NCBI RefSeq assembly: GCF_042684645.1
Contig: NZ_JBHULV010000021.1
Location: 29,740 to 93,739, forward strand
DNA from: Pseudopedobacter alpinus
GTDB lineage: Bacteria; Bacteroidota; Bacteroidia; Sphingobacteriales; Sphingobacteriaceae
Reading direction: 5' to 3'
DNA length: 64,000 nucleotides
Position 1 is the stretch's first letter. Each line of letters begins with the position of its first letter. The position numbers and the translations under genes are program-made. This document shows positions 60,353-64,000 of this stretch, piece after piece. Below the pieces are notes generated by a model. It had not been told where the DNA came from. It ran no database searches and saw only the letters and a program-made list of their open reading frames with translations.

Positions 60353-60938
60353 TATTATAATCTATATATGTCTGATAAAAAATAAAAAGCGATAGGGCTT
60401 CTTCTATATTTTTCTATTAAATGAATTTAAATTGGTTAGTGCTAAGATATAAATATTATCTAAACAAAGAAAAACGAAAATAAAAAAAAATAAAACTAGC
60501 CAATCTATTTATAATAGCATTAAAAATAAATAAATAAAAACAGATCAAATAAAAAAACACTAGGTAGGTTACTATAAAATCCCAAAAAAACCGAAAATAA
60601 TAGCAATAAGCCAAAAGATTAACCTAATCACAAATTAATATAAAAAACACTCTACGCCGGGTATCAAACCACTTACCGACCACCACATCAACACACATCA
60701 ACTTCATCTACCACCTAAACAAATTTAAAGGTATAGCATGATCAAAATTCCCACTTACAGAAAGAACCTATAATAAGACAGCTGTCATCAATATCAGATG
60801 AAAGTTTTAGAAACATCACAACCTTTGCTCCCTGGTAGCCTACAAAGAAATGATGAAGATCAGGCAAAGTAAATCCTGGATGATGAATTTGGCCCTAGAA
60901 ACTTAACATTGATTCTTTTATAGCCGATTTTTAATACA
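60353..60938. other. Divergent control region between GH140 and deoR-type genes
   Basis: No gene is present. Two sites share CGAAAATAA (60475-60483 and 60592-60600). The first is part of a GAAAAACGAAA motif identical to the one upstream of the isomerase gene. They are candidate operators for the DeoR protein. The - strand promoter was not located. Confidence 0.4.
60469..60479. promoter_or_regulatory. GAAAAACGAAA motif, copy 2
   Basis: Identical to the motif at 53327-53337, 117 bases upstream of the GH140 start. Two exact copies in front of the two halves of the apiose-type locus suggest a common regulator. Confidence 0.35.
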
Positions 60939-60946
60939 TATATTTG
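60939..60946 (+). promoter_or_regulatory. Bacteroidota -7 box (TATATTTG) of the deoR-type gene
   Basis: The box matches TAnnTTTG and ends 18 bases before the ATG, a usual distance for a short leader. No -33 TTTG is seen at the ideal spacing. Confidence 0.45.
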
Positions 60947-60964
60947 ATTTTTTAAATACCGAAT

Positions 60965-61729
60965 ATGTTAGCCAACCAGCGCAGAAAAAAAATTTTAGAA
61001 CTTTTAAAAGAAGACGGCTCCGCAAAAGTTATCAATCTTGCGAAGATATTTAAAATCACAGAAGTAACCATCCGCCAAGATCTGGAAAAATTAGAGAAAG
61101 ATGGACTGCTAGTTAGAGAACATGGAGGTGCTTATATAAAAAACATCAAAGACCAGGTCAGCTCGGTTTCGCTTGCGAATCATGAACATTTAGACAAAAA
61201 AGAATTAATTGCTTCGAAATGCTTAGAATACATCCAAAACGGTGATACCATTATTCTAGATTCAGGATCTACAACTACTGAAATTGCTAAAAAATTAAAA
61301 GGCAATAGAAGACTTACAGTTATCACAAACGCTTTAAATATAGCTTTGATTTTGGGCGCCGAGTCTGACATTGAAGTAATCATGACTGGGGGAGAATTTA
61401 AACCCCCCACGCTTTCTTTAACTGGCCAGAAAGCTGCAGACTTTTTCAAAGGCATTAACATTCAAAAATTATTCCTTGCTACTGCAGGAGTCTCCTTGAA
61501 AGCGGGACTGACCTACCCGAGCATTAGTGATTTGGTCCTGAAAAAAGCCATGATTGATGCAGCAGAAATCACCTATTTAGTTGCTGATTCTACAAAGTTC
61601 GGAAAGAGTTCTTTTGCAAGTTTAGGAGCTTTATCTTTAATAGACTATGTAATTACAGACAAGGGGATCGAAGAGAGTCATAAAGAGGTTTTCAAAAAGA
61701 ACGAAATTGAATTAATCATCGCCGATTAA
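60965..61729 (+). CDS. DeoR/GlpR-family transcriptional regulator
   Basis: This sugar-phosphate-responsive repressor is 254 residues long. The N-terminal winged helix reads MLANQRRKKILELLKEDGSAKVINLAKIFKITEVTIRQDLEKLEKDGLLVREHGGAY, the DeoR signature. The C-terminal sensor domain has DTIILDSGSTTTEIAKKL, VITNALNIAL, VIMTGGEFKPPTLSLTG and the conserved ADSTKFGKSSFASLG. DeoR proteins usually bind a phosphorylated sugar made by the pathway they control; apulose-4-phosphate would be a candidate here. It is divergent from the GH140-DUF1593 unit, with shared CGAAA-type motifs in between. Confidence 0.94.
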   Translation: MLANQRRKKILELLKEDGSAKVINLAKIFKITEVTIRQDLEKLEKDGLLVREHGGAYIKNIKDQVSSVSLANHEHLDKKELIASKCLEYIQNGDTIILDSGSTTTEIAKKLKGNRRLTVITNALNIALILGAESDIEVIMTGGEFKPPTLSLTGQKAADFFKGINIQKLFLATAGVSLKAGLTYPSISDLVLKKAMIDAAEITYLVADSTKFGKSSFASLGALSLIDYVITDKGIEESHKEVFKKNEIELIIAD

Positions 61730-61783
61730 TTCAACTGAACACACATACGTAGCTTACTTTAACAACATATTAAATGATGATAT

Positions 61784-61880
61784 GATGCAATTGGAGAAAG
61801 CATTGAATAATCGATCACGTAAAGTAATTGGAAATTCAACTCCTTGAGAAAAATTCTTAGAAACAATAAAAATGCATAAT
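61784..61880 (+). pseudogene. C-terminal scrap of an IS30-family transposase
   Basis: A + strand frame reads QLEKALNNRSRKVIGNSTP, stop, EKFLETI. This resembles the end of IS30 transposases (NNRPRK..TP..EVF) with a premature stop. No other part of the gene or its inverted repeats is visible. Confidence 0.5.
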
Positions 61881-61901
61881 GGTGATGATCGAAGGTTAAA
61901 A

Positions 61902-61928
61902 AAGGGAAGTAAATCCCTTCAGATTTAT
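61902..61928 (+). terminator. Possible weak terminator downstream of the deoR-type gene
   Basis: AAGGGA/TCCCTT form a 6-bp stem with a 6-base loop, followed by CAGATTTATTTTT. It is about 170 bases after the deoR stop, so the assignment is uncertain. Confidence 0.35.
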
Positions 61929-61947
61929 TTTTGATTCTAATGCTCTT

Positions 61948-62391
61948 TTATTTTACATAAATCACTGATTTTATAGAAAAATGATAACTTTGATTAATAA
62001 CTAAAATATTAACCATTGTTGCGCTAGCACCTTGAATTCCCCCAACTAAAGGCGATTGTTTTCCTAAACAAGTAATAATTCGGAGTGAATTCATAAGGCT
62101 TACGTTTAGATCGCAATCTTCTGGACAGTATGGAGACAAAAGATAATTGGTTAAACTTTTAAATGCCTCGGAAAGCTTGTTTATACGCATATCAAAAGCT
62201 TCATAGAAAGGCAATAAAGGAAAACATGAACGGAGGTGTTCGTTTGCAAACTCATGCATTTGCTTTATCTTTAAACGCTTTTCAATTCTCATGGCATACA
62301 AATAGATCGTCATAACTTCCTGATTAGTAAAACCAGGCTTGTCATTGTTACTAAAACGTTCACAACTATATTTTAAATGAGAGTCGTACAT
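61948..62391 (-). pseudogene. Truncated IS4-like (DDE) transposase
   Basis: The first about 115 residues look like the N-terminal half of a Bacteroidota DDE transposase: GFTNQEVMTIYLYAMRIEKR, HEFANEHLRSCFPLLPFYEAFDMRINKLSEAF and LNVSLMNSLRIITCLGKQ, where an intact gene would have an Asp (DSxPI) at the MNSLRI position. The sequence then becomes unrecognisable and stops at residue 147, less than half the usual length. The first catalytic Asp appears lost (Asn), and no partner fragment was found downstream. Confidence 0.6.
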
Positions 62392-62602
62392 ATTACAGAT
62401 AGATGGAAATTAGTTTAAGTTCTTTTACCTTAGGAATCATATGGCAAGATATTGTTTTTTAGACATGCCTTAAAAAATTGATTTATAAGGAATTACAAAA
62501 TATTTGACCAATAAATTATTGACAATCTACATATTATAATATTGATAACTTATTGATTTTCAACTCTTAATTCGCATACTTATATAAATACAACAATTTT
62601 AT

Positions 62603-62610
62603 TATTTTTG
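62603..62610 (+). promoter_or_regulatory. Bacteroidota -7 box (TATTTTTG) directly before the esterase start
   Basis: It matches TAnnTTTG and ends three bases before the ATG at 62614, as with the box in front of iclR. Use of this box would give a leaderless or nearly leaderless message. Confidence 0.4.
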
Positions 62611-62613
62611 AAA

Positions 62614-63354
62614 ATGAAAAAGTTTATCCTTGTTATGTCGGTAATCTGTTTAGCTTTTGCTGCAGATAATTTTCGTCCAATTCATATTTTTATGATTGGT
62701 GATTCTACAATGGCCAACAAGACAGAAAAAGCGATACCTGAATGCGGATGGGGACAAGTATTGCATTATTTTTTTAACGATTCGGTTACAGTTGAAAATT
62801 TTGCCGTAAACGGACGCAGCTCAAAAAGCTTTATTAGTGAAGGAAAATGGGCTGAAGTTATAGCTAAAGTTCAAAAAGGAGATTATGTTATAATACAGTT
62901 TGGGCATAACGATGAGAAAAGTGACCCCGCTAGGTATACTAGCCCATTTGACACCTACAAAACAAACCTCAAAAAATTTATGTATGAAACCAAAGAAAAA
63001 GGCGGAATTCCCATACTTTGTACTTCAATGGTCCGCAGACATTTTAACGAGGATGGCACTTTAATAGATACACATGGAGATTACCTTACAGCAGCAAAAC
63101 AAGTGGCGAAAGAGACTGGTGTTTATTTTATTGATATGGAGGCTAAAACAAAGAATTTGGTCGAAAAAATGGGTCCGGAAAAATCGAAACAATTGTATTT
63201 GTTTTTTGATTCAGGTATTTATCCATTACGGCCAATCAGATTGCAAGATAGCACACATTTAACCCAAATGGGTGCTTTTACAGTATCGGGTTTAGCTATA
63301 GAAGGTATAAAAGAGCTGAATATTCCTCTATCAAGATATTTAGTTAAACCATAG
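62614..63354 (+). CDS. SGNH-hydrolase, rhamnogalacturonan acetylesterase-like (CE12 type)
   Basis: The enzyme is predicted to remove acetyl groups from pectic rhamnogalacturonan. A short signal peptide (MKKFILVMSVICLAFA) is followed by the SGNH blocks: IFMIGDSTMANK (nucleophile Ser), NFAVNGRSSKSFI (Gly/Asn oxyanion), IIQFGHNDEK (Asn) and the C-terminal DSTHLTQMGA (Asp-His). The blocks match the rhamnogalacturonan acetylesterase group, and 246 residues is usual. I use the ATG at 62614; the earlier TTG lies in the -7 box. The gene is isolated between IS relics but fits the pectin theme of the window. The IS3 relic begins shortly after its stop. Confidence 0.87.
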   Translation: MKKFILVMSVICLAFAADNFRPIHIFMIGDSTMANKTEKAIPECGWGQVLHYFFNDSVTVENFAVNGRSSKSFISEGKWAEVIAKVQKGDYVIIQFGHNDEKSDPARYTSPFDTYKTNLKKFMYETKEKGGIPILCTSMVRRHFNEDGTLIDTHGDYLTAAKQVAKETGVYFIDMEAKTKNLVEKMGPEKSKQLYLFFDSGIYPLRPIRLQDSTHLTQMGAFTVSGLAIEGIKELNIPLSRYLVKP

Positions 63355-63385
63355 TGGAATTGCTACTAAAAATAGGAAACTTTTT

Positions 63386-64000
63386 TTATGCTGCCTTTTT
63401 CTCTTTTTTTAACATCATCTCTTCGATCTGCTTGGTGTCTTATAGCCCAGAGCAGAATGTGTTCTTTTGGTATTGTAAAATCCCTCAATATATCCAAAGA
63501 CCTCCAATTAACAGACTGCTGATTCATAAATTTTCTATGATAAACCATTTCAGCCTTTAGTGTTTTGAAAAAACTCTCATCAACTGCATTGCCCCAACAA
63601 TTGGCCTTCCTACTCATTCTTTGAACTATCTTGTTTTCTACAATTACTTCCCTGAATTCCTAGCAGGCATATTGGATTCCTCTATCTGAATGGAAGATAA
63701 GCCCTTCTTTTACACCCAAATTTCTAATAGCCTTTCTGATGGCTTCTACAGAAGTGTATTTAGCAGTCATATCGGCGCTTAAAGACCTTCCAATAACCTT
63801 TCTGTCCGCTAGATCGATAACAGTTAAATAAAGCCAGCCTTAGACGGTATGGATGTAAGTAATGTCGCCAACCCATTTTTGCGATAGGCAATCTGCTGAA
63901 AAATCTCTTTGAAGTAGATTTTTAGCTGCATCATTAAACCCAAATTACGCAATAGGATTTTAAGATCTGTTAAAAAGGTTATTTTTTCTAATGCGTAGCA
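63386..64000 (-). pseudogene. Decayed IS3-family transposase OrfB (integrase core), running off the right edge
   Basis: The - strand encodes QKWVGDITYIHTV-stop-GWLYLTVIDLADRKVIGRS, then GVKEGLIFHSDRGIQYAC-stop-EFREVI, then MSRKANCWGNAVDESFFKTLK, clearly the DDE core of IS3 OrfB. Two premature stops (near 63847 and 63662) and two one-base deletions break it. One deletion is just before LEVFGYIEGFYNTKRTHSALGYKTP, the other before QIEEMMLKKEKKAA. The frame that is open at 63366-63617 is therefore partly out of register. The element is dead, and its start lies beyond the window. Confidence 0.85.

Noticed and set aside
63366..63617. 83-residue - strand frame as a complete small gene
   Set aside because: Its N-terminal part is IS3 OrfB, but the C-terminal half is an out-of-register reading created by one-base deletions, so it belongs to a pseudogene.
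1..64000. CRISPR arrays, tRNA and rRNA genes, prophage genes
   Set aside because: No regularly spaced repeats, cloverleaf-like segments, conserved rRNA stretches or phage structural proteins were seen.

Overview
The window reads as chromosome of a Bacteroidota bacterium, most likely a Sphingobacteriaceae (Pedobacter-like) plant-polymer degrader. The DNA is AT-rich. It holds two SusC/SusD pairs, many secreted glycosidases with signal peptides ending in AQ/GQ or lipoboxes, -7 boxes of the Bacteroidota type (TAnnTTTG), no clear Shine-Dalgarno sites, and Bacteroidota-type insertion sequences. Taken together it is a pectin locus. GH106, GH78 x2, GH127, GH2 x2, GH28, GH140 x2 and a rhamnogalacturonan-acetylesterase-like protein resemble the enzyme set used on rhamnogalacturonan II (RG-II) and RG-I side chains.

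Region A (1-5.1 kb, +): an STN-type SusC, open at the left edge, plus SusD, closed by an intrinsic terminator. Region B (27.7 down to 5.3 kb, -): thirteen tightly spaced or overlapping genes that look like one ~22 kb operon. They are GH78, a five-bladed-propeller glycosidase, GH2, GH2, then an unusual cytosolic module, then a FucP-type permease, GH106 and GH127. The module is SBP-like protein / family III CoA-transferase / family III CoA-transferase / SBP-like protein / Gfo-Idh-MocA oxidoreductase / MaoC hydratase. An IclR regulator is divergent from the operon. I regard the module as the best candidate for an undescribed system. It pairs two solute-binding-protein folds that have no signal peptide and no permeases with two CoA-transferases that keep the catalytic Asp. 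I infer a CoA-thioester route for a carboxylated sugar released by the locus; aceric acid from RG-II is one possibility.

Region C (40.6 down to 28.8 kb, -): a second SusC-SusD-surface beta-helix lipoprotein unit with its own terminator, then GH28-GH78, which share a bidirectional terminator with the IclR gene. A 1 kb AT-rich non-coding stretch and an intact IS982-family element (8-bp target duplication) follow.

Region D (60.4 down to 42.8 kb, -): a probable D-apiose locus. Two GH140 (apiosidase family) enzymes and two DUF1593/Sde182 nucleoside-hydrolase-like proteins lie upstream of a ribose-type ABC importer (binding protein, DUF2291 protein, ATPase, permease), a fucose/arabinose-isomerase-like protein, a split transketolase and an FGGY kinase. 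This matches the published apiose -> apulose -> apulose-4-phosphate -> transketolase route, apart from the isomerase family. A DeoR-type regulator is divergent.

Region E (53.8-54.1 and 61.7-64.0 kb): a graveyard of IS982, IS30, IS4-like and IS3 remnants around an SGNH esterase. No tRNA, rRNA or CRISPR was seen.
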